This document shows positions 1-10,500 of a DNA stretch of 20,225 nucleotides, in pieces. Each line of letters opens with the position of its first letter. The first letter of the stretch is position 1. The stretch comes from Intoshia linei (taxonomy: Eukaryota > Orthonectida > Rhopaluridae), in the NCBI GenBank assembly GCA_001642005.1, contig LWCA01000692.1, positions 1 to 20,225 on the forward strand, read 5' to 3'. The translations under genes and the position numbers were made by a program. The notes under the pieces are model-generated. The model did not search any database. It was not told where the DNA came from and was given only the letters and a program-made list of their open reading frames with translations.

Positions 1-65
1 TTTATATAGAAAATAAAATTTCGACGTTCGTTAAATGAAATATTCGTTAAATGAGATTTTGACTG
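1..65 (-). mobile_element. Terminal inverted repeat of a pogo/Tigger-like DNA transposon, cut by the window edge
   Basis: Read on the minus strand from base 65, the sequence begins CAGTCAAAATCTCATTTAAC and contains two copies of an ATTTAACGAA-type subterminal motif. It is preceded by TA (66-67). CAGTC-type ends with a TA target site are typical of the Tc1/mariner-pogo superfamily. Only the end is in the window, so no transposase can be assigned to it. Confidence 0.6.
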
Positions 66-67
66 TA

Positions 68-640
68 TTAATATAAACTCATTTGCCCATTTTATTTTTT
101 TATGATTTTTAATAGATATTAAATATTATTTTTAACTTTATTTTATTTCTATAAATAATATACAAATAATATTATACGTAACTATAAAATTTTTTATGGA
201 CCGCAAAAAACTGATGTAAACCCCGTTGAGAATGGTTGGTATATAGCAATTCGTCATGTATTATTCAAAAAATCATAATAACAAGAAATATGGCCATTTC
301 ATTATTTTTATTTAAAGAAAATAAATTCTGTTAACAATGGTGTTACTATGAGAGAAATTCCATATTAACTTAATAACAACCTAGACTGTATGATGGTTTC
401 AATTATTTTATCGTGTCGGCAATTAGTATTGAACTTTTTTATAAAATGGACTGGAAATTGCGCAGTATCCTTATAATTATATTTATAATTTACTGAAAAT
501 GTTTATTTATTTGATTGTTATAATCGTATTAGGGGTAACTGTATACATAATTACAAATTATTGTTTTTGAAATTTTATTGATTCAATTTGGTTTGTTTAT
601 TGTTGGTAATAATTTTGCGATGAAAAAGAATTATGTTAAA
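68..640. other. Gene-free AT-rich stretch
   Basis: I see no coding region here. The piece around 214-240, read on the minus strand as CCAACCATTCTCAACGGGGT, resembles a hAT-type terminus (CAGnGGTTCTCAAC class). It is the only recognisable structure. Confidence 0.5.
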
Positions 641-641
641 T

Positions 642-700
642 CATTGTTTCTCAAAGGGGCGGACCCTGTGGACCACGTATTGTAGTTGCTGATTCTCTGG
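642..700 (+). repeat. hAT-like terminus, degenerate
   Basis: The segment begins CATTGTTTCTCAAAGGGG and continues into a GC-richer GGACC...GTGGACCACG stretch. This is the pattern of hAT ends (CAGTGGTTCTCAAA followed by a 'GGTCCGCGG' block). The copy is diverged and no target-site duplication was found. Confidence 0.4.
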
Positions 701-1214
701 TATTGATATTATTTGTTATTACACTGGTTTTTTTCGTTTAAGTATTACTTTCAGAATTTACCATTCCCTACTTATCAATTTGAGTGTACTCGTCATGTGC
801 ATATTTGAGAAACCCTGAACTGAGTATTATAATTATACTTAACTTGATTTTATACTTTGACAGTTTTTGAAAATCAGAAGGGGTATCAGTGATAAAAAAA
901 CCAAATAAATTAGTTTATGAGATTGAAACCTATATTTTTGTATTTGAAATATTTATACGGTCAATTGAAATTTTTTTTGCATGTTTAAATTTTCTTTTTT
1001 AATTTTAATTTAAAAAATTTGAAAAATATTGGATGATAATGTATTAAAAGTTATTTTTCACCGGGAATGCGTAGATTTATGGGTTGAAATTTTGTATTTA
1101 TATCAACTGGAATAAGCTGTATTAGAATAATTATTTTCTTTTAAATTGTAGGACTTAATTATTTCAAATTGTTTTAAAATTCTTTGTTTTACAATAGTTT
1201 CGAAATAAAAAAAA

Positions 1215-1660
1215 ATGAATACTATAATGCTTTTTTGACCGTGAAGGCGTCACTTTAAATTAAAATCAGATTAAAATTTTTTGTGTGTGTTAACTGTATA
1301 TATCTTTATCATCTGTAATTTATTATAAAATTCTAAGGCTGTTTTTATTTAAAAAGGATAATCCGTGGTTTTGATCGTGAAAATGATCTTTTTTGATGTT
1401 TTCATTTATGATTATGCTTATGATTTTAAAACTTATCCCAGAATGTATGTTTTATAAAATTTTAGGAATTAGGATTATTAAAAAAAAGAGTAATTTGTGA
1501 TCATGAAGATGTAAGTTTGTGAGACTGAGAATTGCGACAACAATAATGATTTTAAAGAGCATCCCAGAATGTATGTTTTTTAAAATTCTACGGCTGATTT
1601 TATTATTATAAAAAAGGTTTTAGATAGGTTTTTGACCCTAAAGAACTCAATATCTGAAAA
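1215..1660 (+). repeat. Tandem repeat of about 127 bp, about three copies
   Basis: The block AAAATTCTAAGGCTG / AAAATTTTAGGAATT / AAAATTCTACGGCTG recurs near 1327, 1455 and 1581. Each copy is followed by a purine run and a TTTTGA(C/T)C(G/C)TGAA-like stretch. 'ATCCCAGAATGTATG' precedes the second and third copies. The same monomer, in diverged form, occurs at 11423-11812 (inverted) and 13857-14250, so this belongs to a dispersed family. Confidence 0.65.
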
Positions 1661-1837
1661 TTAAACACATAACATAAACTACATAAAAACATGACGCTTG
1701 AAAATAACCATTAGAAATGGAGATTTTTTAGATTCTAGTACTGTCAGACTGATTTTTTAAATAAACGATGACACATACATTCAATTTTCTATACGTAAAT
1801 AACAATGTTTTCAAATTAAAGGTGGTTTTCAGATTTT

Positions 1838-1876
1838 TTGTCATGTGGTCCACGGCAAAAAAATTGGTAATCACTA
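1838..1876 (-). repeat. hAT-like terminus, degenerate
   Basis: Read on the minus strand from 1876 this starts TAGTGATTACCAA and runs into GCCGTGGACCACATGAC. It resembles the hAT consensus CAGTGGTTCCCAA followed by a GGACC block. It could be the other end of the element that begins near 642, but the flanking 8-mers do not match. Confidence 0.35.
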
Positions 1877-1937
1877 ATCTACACTTCAGTATATAATAAA
1901 TTTAGAATTTTTTGCTTATGCCAATTTTTGATATTAG

Positions 1938-2350
1938 CCTGTGGAAACAAAAAAATCAATCCAATGTATGATGATTACGTTAAATTTCGTAGTTCAACAA
2001 TATTGGGAGTATCTATTCAAAATTTGCAAAATAATTTATTAATCGCTCCAAACATTAATATTTTTTTGCGTGTACTGATTTCATTTATTTCATTATTATT
2101 TTATCCTCCATTTAGATTTTTATGTTACATGATTAACAAAAAATCTATTAAAAAATATTATAGAACTACTTCATTTACATTTCAATATAAATTGCAATAT
2201 CTTATTATTGAAATAATTATATATCAATTTTTGTTACCTATAACAGAAATTTATCTATTTTATGATACAAATATAAATGAAAAAGATTTTTCTTCTACTT
2301 CCGATATAATATTTTCAATAATGTATTTTTTTATTTTCTATTACATATAA
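1938..2350 (+). CDS. Possible terminal exon of an unrecognised multi-pass membrane protein
   Basis: A 137-codon open stretch follows a good 3' splice site (TGATATTAG, ending at 1937). It opens in frame with C-G-N-K-K-I-N-P-M, and the first ATG is at 1964. The product would have at least three hydrophobic helices: around NIFLRVLISFISLLFY, around LIIEIIIYQFLLPI, and at the C-terminus (IIFSIMYFFIFYYI). The polar stretches between them are basic (KKSIKKYYRTT). The stop is TAA at 2348-2350, and an AATAAA signal lies at 2492-2497. In this AT-rich DNA a chance open frame rich in Phe/Ile is possible. The amphipathic pattern and the splice acceptor argue mildly for a real exon. I do not recognise the family and found no upstream exon. 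Confidence 0.4.
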
Positions 2351-2827
2351 GAAAAATATTATTACCATTACGGACATGTATCTAAAAATGGAAAAACTTT
2401 GTTTATATATACTGTTCTAACTTATTTGTATTGTTACTACAATTATGCGTTGGAAAATATTGTATACTATCGTTAAATGTCTTTAATATCAAATAAATAT
2501 TATTAATATATTGTACATTTAAGTTACAGTAGTTTTTATAATTTAGATATTATTAATGAATGATCAACCCCTACACTTTTATAATCAAATTTGTGAGAAA
2601 GTCGTTAAAAAGTTAGAAAATGCTGTTCTGTGATATTTGTGAATTATTAATATATTAATTATAATTAATTAATTCATTCATTCATAAATTTACAGTCGAT
2701 CAATATGACTTTGATAGTCCCTGGTCTGATGTATACATTAAAAATAATTATATAAACAGTACACGTACGTGGATATTTACGTTTATTTGTACAATAAAAT
2801 TTTACATTTGACCGTTGGTAACATTCT
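2351..2827. other. Intergenic stretch upstream of the broken LITAF gene
   Basis: No coding region is visible. It contains the poly(A) signal AATAAA (2492-2497), a TATATAAA box candidate (2749-2756) about 75 bp before the LITAF ATG, and the perfect palindrome CACGTACGTG (2762-2771). The last two could belong to a core promoter, but this rests on motif match alone. Confidence 0.4.
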
Positions 2828-3155
2828 ATGAAAGAACAGACCCAAAAAAGTGAATCAAATGAAACTAACAAAGTTGAAGAAAAAAATCAAAAAAATTCCA
2901 TTAATTCAAGCGAACCACTCAAAAGTAACCGTAAATCAAGAAATACACAGATATCTCTTCAATGTTCAAAATGTAGAAATGTTATTCAGTCTAAAATTGT
3001 TTATGAGAACAGCGCACCAATTTACATGATGGCTTTATGTCTGGTTTTCAGGGTGTATATTTTATTGTTGGATACCATTTTTGATTAATCGACTGAAAGA
3101 CGTGTACCATCGTTGCCCAAATTGTAATTATCTAATCAATGTTTATCGATTTTGA
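2828..3155 (+). pseudogene. LITAF-domain gene with a single-base frameshift
   Basis: The first frame, from ATG 2828, encodes a polar Lys/Ser/Asn-rich N-terminus and then the start of a LITAF domain with a CSKC zinc knuckle. At the four-T run 3045-3048 the frame must shift by one base. The shifted frame then reads SGCIFYCWIPF...LKDVYHRCPNC and ends YRF before TGA at 3153-3155. With one T removed, the fused frame aligns without gaps to the intact LITAF gene at 4039, including the hydrophobic insertion segment and the HxCPxC knuckle. An AATAAA signal lies at 3188-3193. Both zinc knuckles and the membrane-inserting segment survive, so the break is young, a sequencing error, or an unusual splice. 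Unlike its neighbour, the N-terminus lacks a PPxY motif. LITAF proteins bind Zn2+ and sit on the cytosolic face of endosomal and lysosomal membranes. Confidence 0.8.
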
Positions 3156-4038
3156 AAGTAAAATATTTAGACATCTTACAAGTCATAAATAAACATACAT
3201 ATTTTGTATGTATAATTTTAGACTGCGTTTTTAGATTTAGATTTTTTTATTTACTTTTATTATTTATATTAATTTACACTTTTGGTGTTAACATTCTAAT
3301 GTGGATTTTTTAAATTAAATTATCTATAATTTAAAAATCCGGTTTCAAAGGTTGATTTATTTTTAAAAATTTTTTTTTTTGAAAAAAGCCAACATTTTGC
3401 TTTGGTTACAAAAGTTTTCAATAAAATCATTTAACAAAAATAATAATTATAAAAACGATTTTTATGAATTCATGCAGGGTTTCGAAGTAAGAAATATGGG
3501 TAAAAATCTATATAATTCATTCCTTCGCAATTTTTTTCATTGCTACGCAATTTTTAAATTTCAAATTTTCATTTTCAAAACATTTTTATAGAAAATAATT
3601 TAAATAGAAACCATAACAACTTTGTTAATATCATTTTTATATGTATTACAATCCTTTGCAATATTGGTAAAATGAAGATTCGGTTAATTATTGATACATA
3701 ATTATTATTTTTAAGTATTTATTAAATTGGTACTAAATATATATCATCACATTGAAAATGACAAAATATTAAAAAAATAATTAATTAATTTCAGTTTGTA
3801 AAAATGAATTTTTGGATAAAATAGATTTTAATTAATTTTATTTGTAATATCTGGATGGTAAGTAATATAATTTGCAAGCTTCTATTGTAAATAGTGTATT
3901 TATTGTTAGTTACGAAATGTCGCAAAGAGCGTAGTAATTGTTGGTGTAATTACTCTATTAATTCATTGAGTACATTATTCTCAATAAATAAACAACTGTT
4001 GTCAAGTTTACCTTTTGCTATAGTTTTAATTACAAAGA
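3156..4038. other. Spacer between the two LITAF-domain genes
   Basis: It holds the poly(A) signal AATAAA (3188-3193) of the first LITAF copy. Otherwise it is AT-rich sequence in which I see no gene, RNA or clear repeat. An in-frame TAA at 4027-4029 sits just before the ATG of the second LITAF gene. Confidence 0.5.
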
Positions 4039-4521
4039 ATGAACACACCTTTACCTCCAAGTGAGGACAAACTAAATAACCAACCAGTTTATAAAACAGT
4101 CGATGAACAAAACAGAGATGCAATGAGGCATATAGTAACTCACGAACCTCCGCCATACTCAACGATGGAATTAAATTCAACCACGTATATCCCTCAAATC
4201 AACAACTTGGCTCCGACTACGTCTATCGCTCAGAATGATTTTTACCAACAACCAATAGCTATTGGTCAACCTGTTATAACTCGCGGTTCATCACTCAAAT
4301 TCAGACAGACTATGCGTACAAAATGTCCAAATTGTAAAAATGTTATAAATACTTGTATGGGATATGAAAGTGGAACAATTGTCTACATTTGTGCAATGAT
4401 TTTGTTTATTACAGGATGTTTTTTTTTATGTTGGTTACCCTTTTGCTTTAAGGATCTCAAAGATATTTATCATAGATGTCCAAATTGCAACTATCTTATT
4501 TCAATTAATCGATTCATGTGA
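4039..4521 (+). CDS. LITAF-domain protein (lipopolysaccharide-induced TNF-alpha factor homolog), 160 aa
   Basis: This is an intact single-exon gene. The start is fixed by ATG 4039 with an in-frame stop four codons upstream. Residues 1-90 are Pro/Gln/Asn-rich and disordered-looking, with a PPPY motif at 37-40. LITAF-family proteins use such motifs to bind WW domains of Nedd4-type ubiquitin ligases. The LITAF domain covers about residues 93-158. It has CPNC at 96-99, a hydrophobic membrane-inserting segment at about 114-137 (IVYICAMILFITGCFFLCWLPF), and a second knuckle H145-R-C147-P-N-C150. The two CxxC pairs are the known Zn2+ ligands of the family, which acts on late endosome and lysosome membranes. 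The order and spacing are canonical. A paralog with a frameshift lies 0.9 kb upstream in the same direction. The 3' end converges on the anoctamin gene, with an ATTAAA at 4546-4551 as the likely poly(A) signal. Which LITAF paralog it is cannot be told. Confidence 0.93.
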   Translation: MNTPLPPSEDKLNNQPVYKTVDEQNRDAMRHIVTHEPPPYSTMELNSTTYIPQINNLAPTTSIAQNDFYQQPIAIGQPVITRGSSLKFRQTMRTKCPNCKNVINTCMGYESGTIVYICAMILFITGCFFLCWLPFCFKDLKDIYHRCPNCNYLISINRFM

Positions 4522-4542
4522 ATGTTTCAAATTATTGTAAAA

Positions 4543-4551
4543 TTTATTAAA
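4543..4551. terminator. Overlapping poly(A) signals of two convergent genes
   Basis: On the plus strand ATTAAA at 4546-4551 lies 25 bp past the LITAF stop. On the minus strand AATAAA occupies 4543-4548, 20 bp past the anoctamin stop (4569). The two hexamers overlap by three bases, so the 3' UTRs must overlap on opposite strands. Confidence 0.55.
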
Positions 4552-4568
4552 TGTGCTTAATTAATTAA

Positions 4569-7500
4569 TTAATCATGGTAAATTTTTTTTTCTAAAATCT
4601 TGATTTGTTGCTTTTCGTAATCCTGTAAAATTCTTACTTTTGATGGTAAATCAGGTATCAATATTCTTACCAATAACGTCAATACTGCTATCGCATTCTA
4701 AACGAAATTTTAGTTTTTTACTACTAAACTAAATCAAATGACTTATTTGAATTTAACTTATGCTAAATATTTTAGAATATCTAGTTTATAGTTTTTAACA
4801 ATTACTTCAAATATCACAACAAATAATATTCTGTATAGTAGCATTTCCCAAAACATTGTATTGTTTTCATATTCTCCAGGTTTGGCTTCAAATTGATACG
4901 CCCGGAAGCTACACTTTACGATATTATTCATATTTAACACAATTTATAGTAGTTAAAAAGGAGGAAACGTTAGGGTTGGGATTTTTTCAAATAATAAATT
5001 ACCTACATTCTGTTACGTTTTGAATGATTGGATTGATTGGCTTCATACTTGGAAGAAAGTTTTTTACGTCAAACTTTACTAACGTGGAAGCGATGTATCC
5101 AGTTAAAGTATGGTTATTTGATATTTTTGTTTGGTAAACGATTTTTGGTATGATATCTGATGTAAATGCTATCAGACAAGCCTACATTAAAAAAGATATT
5201 ATTGATAAAATGTACATTTACGTTGATAATAATTCCAGCATATGTTACATTGTTTATTATAGTATTCCAAGCTCCTAGTGTTATTATTAATATTTATAAT
5301 GGTGAACCGTACCAATACTTTGAGCCTTTCGCGCTATCGGACGTCTGCATTCGTACAACATTTTTTTTGCATCAAGTCTTGTTTCAATAAAATTATTGAT
5401 TAATGCACAAAGACCTGCCAAAGGAAACGCAATAGAAAACATGACAATAAATCCATATTGAATAACTAAACTATATTATTGAAAAAAATTGATACACGAA
5501 CTTAAGAACAGTTTTTAGCATTTTAAAGTTGATTAAATAATTTATTATTTAAAAATGAAACCAATAAATCAATGGCTCTTGATTTGGGTCCCTGAACCCC
5601 CTGAGGGTTCAAAACTATAAGCCTGGGTCAGTGAGATTCAAATAAAATATAGAAAAATTTTCATCAACTTTTGTTTGTTTTTATAGGAGAATTTTTAATA
5701 TAAATGTATATTATATACAGTCAGACTTGTGGATAATGAACATTTGGTTCGGAATTTTTTTAATGTTCACTATAAAAAAATAATAAACAATGAAAATGAC
5801 AGTGAAATGAAACATTATTAATCATGAATCTAAGTTTATTTTCTATATAAGTCAAGTTAGTATAGTAATATCAGTTAATTTCACTATTTGTTCACTATCA
5901 ACAAGTCTGAATGTATCCCAAAGCCTAGTCAATCGCTACATTATTATTTCAAAAATTCCACTTTTATCCCACCATTAATAAAATTTAATAAAAAATACCA
6001 TTTCACAAACTCTCAGGGAAAAATCGACTTTTTCCTTTTGAAATTTTTTGAAAAACACGATTTTATACGATTTTATTTTACGATTTTAAAATCTTATTAG
6101 AAAAATCTACTTAATCAAATCACAAAATTTAAAATCCAATTTTACGAACCCTTAAAAGAAATATTTCCATTTTTCATATATTTTTTTGAAAAACACGATT
6201 TTATCAAATCTTATGAGAAAACACTTTTATTCCAAACCAAAATAAAAATCAAATTTTACTAACGCCTGAAATATTCCCTTTTTCCAATATTTTTTAGAAA
6301 AATTAGATTTTACTAAAACTTATGAGCAACAACTTCGTAATCAAACCACTAAATAAAAAATCCAATTTTATCAACCCATAAGGGAAAAATCCCTTTTTTC
6401 CAATATTTTTTTGATAAACACTATTTTACGATTTAAAAATATTTTTAAATCTAACCTGTAATCTTTTCATAAATGAATGTTATGAATAAAATATTACATG
6501 TTTCCTTTATGTTCCAAAAAAATAAATATTTATAAATGTGGGTCCGTACACTATTTGAATTAGAAACCATTGCAATAAACACTAAAGTTTCCTGGAACAG
6601 AGTTATGAAAAAGAATGTAGTATTTAAATTTAATTTGAATTTGAATACACTTAAAATTTAATAAAATAAATTATTAATTAATTATTATTATTTTTTTTAT
6701 TATTTTATGAATTATTATTGTTTATTATTTTTTTTAATTTTATTTTATTTAATTTAAATTAAAATGAACATCTACCCATTTCCAAATATTCTGGAAACAA
6801 ACTAAGTTCATCTGTCGCAGGCAAATAAAATTCATCAATCCAGCTCATTTCTCTCATAACCTTCTTGTGATAAATTCTGTTGAATTTGCTTTTAATGAAT
6901 CTATAAAATACATAAAATGTATATTCCGTAATACAATATAGTTTCATATTAATGATTAATCTGATATTGTGATTCACAAACAATGGTTAAAATATACATA
7001 AAAATAATATTTCTTATGATAATTTATAGTATATACATTAGGGTGGACAATATTTCAGAGTTCATTGAAAATTTTAATTTTAGGTGAAATTTGACAAGTT
7101 TGCATTAACTTTATACTACAAACTGTAGTGTTCGATGACACACAAAACCCAATCAAAAAGTAATTTAATTAAGTTTGGTTTAGCAAGCGAATAATGATGT
7201 TCTTAATTTTTTATTTTCTCTAGGAAAAATTCATTTTTTCAATTTTCTCATTCATACGCAAATGCATCCCAAATTTTAAAAGTCAACATTGATTTTGTCA
7301 AGTTTTGGTTGATTTTGAAATTCTCAAATTATAAAATTAAATATTACAATTTTGATTATTTGATATTTTCAATTTTGGGTGTAAATACTCCCAACTTATA
7401 TAAAGCATATATGAAGTATATAATAATAGTAGAATGAAGTAAAATAAAAAATTGAGAATTTTTTGTATTATAAAAAAAAGTAGTCGATTGATTATGATTT

Positions 7501-10500
7501 CACCCCTCTAACCACAAATTAGACTGTATCATTTACTTACATAAAATTGAATATCAGTTTATTATTACAAGACGCCCCTGGGTTTACCTACATATATTGA
7601 AAGAATTACGGAATAAAAAGTTGTTTAAGGCTATTAATAATTTGTTTACCGACCATAACAATTATAATTTGTATTGTAACATCTACCATGCATCCACTTA
7701 TTTCACACTATTAATGATGAATAATAAAATATAAATAAAAAGCAAAAATTTCATTACTTGACCCAATTCATAATTTTGAAATATAAAAAAATTTTTATTT
7801 GGATTTTGATATCTAAAATTGAAATATTTAATTGAATTTTAATTTAATTTACGGTGCTTTTAAAAAGGCTATATAAAATATCATGGCGTAAAAATTGATA
7901 AACTGGAACATGTACATTTTATAGGTATAGCTGTTCAGAAAAGCAGAATCAGTTCGATGCTTTTCTAAAATTATATATCAATATTAACATCGTTATTAAT
8001 GATCAATGATCATTAATCATTTCTATAATTCATTTTTTAAAAGACATATATAGTATTCAGAATACTAATAAGTGGACTCAAATAATTTTTTTGTATATTA
8101 GAGAAACAATAATTATACACCGTATATCCTACTGTTAATTTTAATTTGAAATTTTTTTGGTACCTTGGTCAATTGTTAAACCTCTGTTGATAAAATAACT
8201 TTTATTAAATGTTTTATAGATATATATAGCCTATTGAATTGAATTGAATTGTAGAAAGAATACAGTACTCTAAAATACCTAAATTTGTCAAATACAGTGC
8301 GATTCGTTTATATATCTGTGTAAATGAAATTAATAAATATTTTTCTAAACTGTAAATAAAATGTTATGCTCTGTACCTGTTCAAGTATGACAATGACAAA
8401 TAAGTTGATAAATCCAGCTGTAACAGATGTTGCCAGCTTGGCAAATGAGTTACTATCAAGTAATTTGCTCTTAGAATTTAAACTTTGATAAATTTTTCTA
8501 ATTACAACGATGCGATACACAATCACTCCAAACAAACAAGATAGAACAATGCTTATCTATTTAATAATATTAATACTGTACCAACAAGTTCAATTACCAA
8601 AAATACTATTGTGACATATGATATAGAAAAAAAACAAATCTTTTTATGGAAAGGCAAATAAACATCCATTTCCTAAATTTGTTTAAAAATACAATATTAT
8701 CGATTATAATTATTTATATCAACTTGTATTACATTTGTCACAATATTTTTTTGTTTATACTTGACTCCGTATTGAAAATTAACTCTGAGTTTCTATAATT
8801 TGAAAATTTAACATAACACTAAAAATATATTCAATTATGGTGTAAAAATTACTTCATTTTGAGAATAATTGTGTACCCGCCACCTATACGAGGTAACATT
8901 TTGTTTTCGTTTCCACAGTTCACAAAAAATAGTAGCTATGTTTGAAAGTTATTACTATTATTGTTCATAAAGAGTTTACCCCAAATGGAAACAAAACAAG
9001 CATAAAATAATGTAGCGTAATTGTCATATATGTGAATTAATTTTGCAAATTTACATTCTGCCTTTAAATAAAAATATCCGCATCTCTTTGGACATTTTGG
9101 GCACATTATTGTGTTAGATATTTCATCAAAACATATATTATTACTAAATGCGTTATTTTAGGTATTAATAATATATCATTATTATACTCAGTATTTCACA
9201 GCCATGTTGGAGTGTTTTACGAGACATTACCTGTTAAAAAAAAATATAAAAAAAATGTAAAGTTTTTTATTTTTTTCCATATACAAATACAAAATGTAGA
9301 GAATTTAAATAATAAATAATAAAATCACACCATATAAGTTAAGTTATAAGTTACACTGAATAAATAAATATAATTTACATTAATGCAATGTAAATATAAT
9401 TATTATTAAAATTTACCTCGGAATATCTCCAACAGATGTAATTATTCCATAAATGAAACATGCAAATCCAATTATTGAAAGTGGTATTAACATTAATGTG
9501 TAATATTGAAGCCAGGTAAAGTAAAATCCAATTTTTTCACCAAAATATTTTCTGAATTAATTCTTTTATTAGTGTTGAATATTTTTTTGTTTTTTACTTT
9601 GTACAAAAGACTGAGGAAAGCGTACGTTTTTAGTTACATCTTTTTACATGCCATTAAAGGCGAACTTTAATTTGAGCGACACATCTTAGACGACATAATC
9701 GTAGATTTTGCTAATTTATCATATTATTGACCTTTTGACCAAAATTTTAAGGGTAAATTTTTTTCATTTAACTTTTAAAGATACTGAAGATAATTTGGTC
9801 TCAAAATTTGAGAGGGTTTTTAAGACAATATTTTCAAAATTTGAAGGAATCTTCAAAATCCTCAAAACCCTTTAAAATTGGGTCAAAAAATCAATAATAA
9901 ATTAGTATAATTGATTATTATGTTGCTCTAAGTAGTGGTTCACAAAGTGGTCCACTGATGGTTCACAGTAAATTCTAATAATTCAAAACAAAAATTTTAA
10001 ATAAAATGAAGATATCCTTTTTTTACAATAAAATTAGATTATTCATTATCGATATATTATTTATTATTATTATTATTAGTGAACGTAAACATTATTTTAT
10101 CAAAATAAAGTAAAATTTTACTGAATAATGTGATTAATTTTCACGTGCTTTTAATTTAACCTATGTCACGATTTAACTTAGTTCGATAGTAGTTCCCAGA
10201 GCCAATTCTAACAAACTCGTGGCCAAAATTGGATTTTTATTTTGTGGTTAGAATAAGAGATTTGGTAAAAATATATTTTTTCAAAAAAATGTTGGAAAAA
10301 GTGTATTTTTCCCTTAAGGGTTGATAAAAACATATTTTTTAAAAAAATATTGATAAAAGTCGATTTTCTACTGATGATTTGATATTGTATTTTTTATTAA
10401 ATTTTATTAATGGTTTCATAAAAGGGGGATTTTTGAAATAATATTGAAAGTGTCTTCTAGGCTTTAGGATAAATTCCCAACATCTGGCAACTCTGTAATA

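Noticed and set aside
642-1876. A single ~1.2-kb hAT element with ends at 642 and 1876
   Set aside because: Both ends look hAT-like and face each other, but the adjacent 8-mers (TGTTAAAT and ATCTACAC) do not match, so one insertion is not demonstrated.
3030-3060. An intron explaining the frame change in the first LITAF gene
   Set aside because: A TTTTCAG acceptor-like string is present, but no GT donor yields a full LITAF domain with a realistic intron length; a one-base frameshift aligns without gaps.
3379-3591. 70-codon plus-strand open frame between the LITAF genes
   Set aside because: It has no ATG at the start, low-complexity Phe/Asn/Lys composition and no recognisable motif.
5166-5390. 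74-codon plus-strand open frame with hydrophobic segments
   Set aside because: It lies antisense to three well-supported anoctamin exons (5003-5181, 5222-5274, 5313-5465); the hydrophobicity is a by-product of the opposite strand.
5888-6100. 70-codon plus-strand open frame
   Set aside because: It spans the MITE end and the repeat copy C inside an anoctamin intron.
8308-8535. Minus-strand open frame starting at an internal codon, read as a stand-alone small protein
   Set aside because: Most of it is the anoctamin exon 8377-8556 (FGVIVYR...VILEQ); the remainder runs into the intron.
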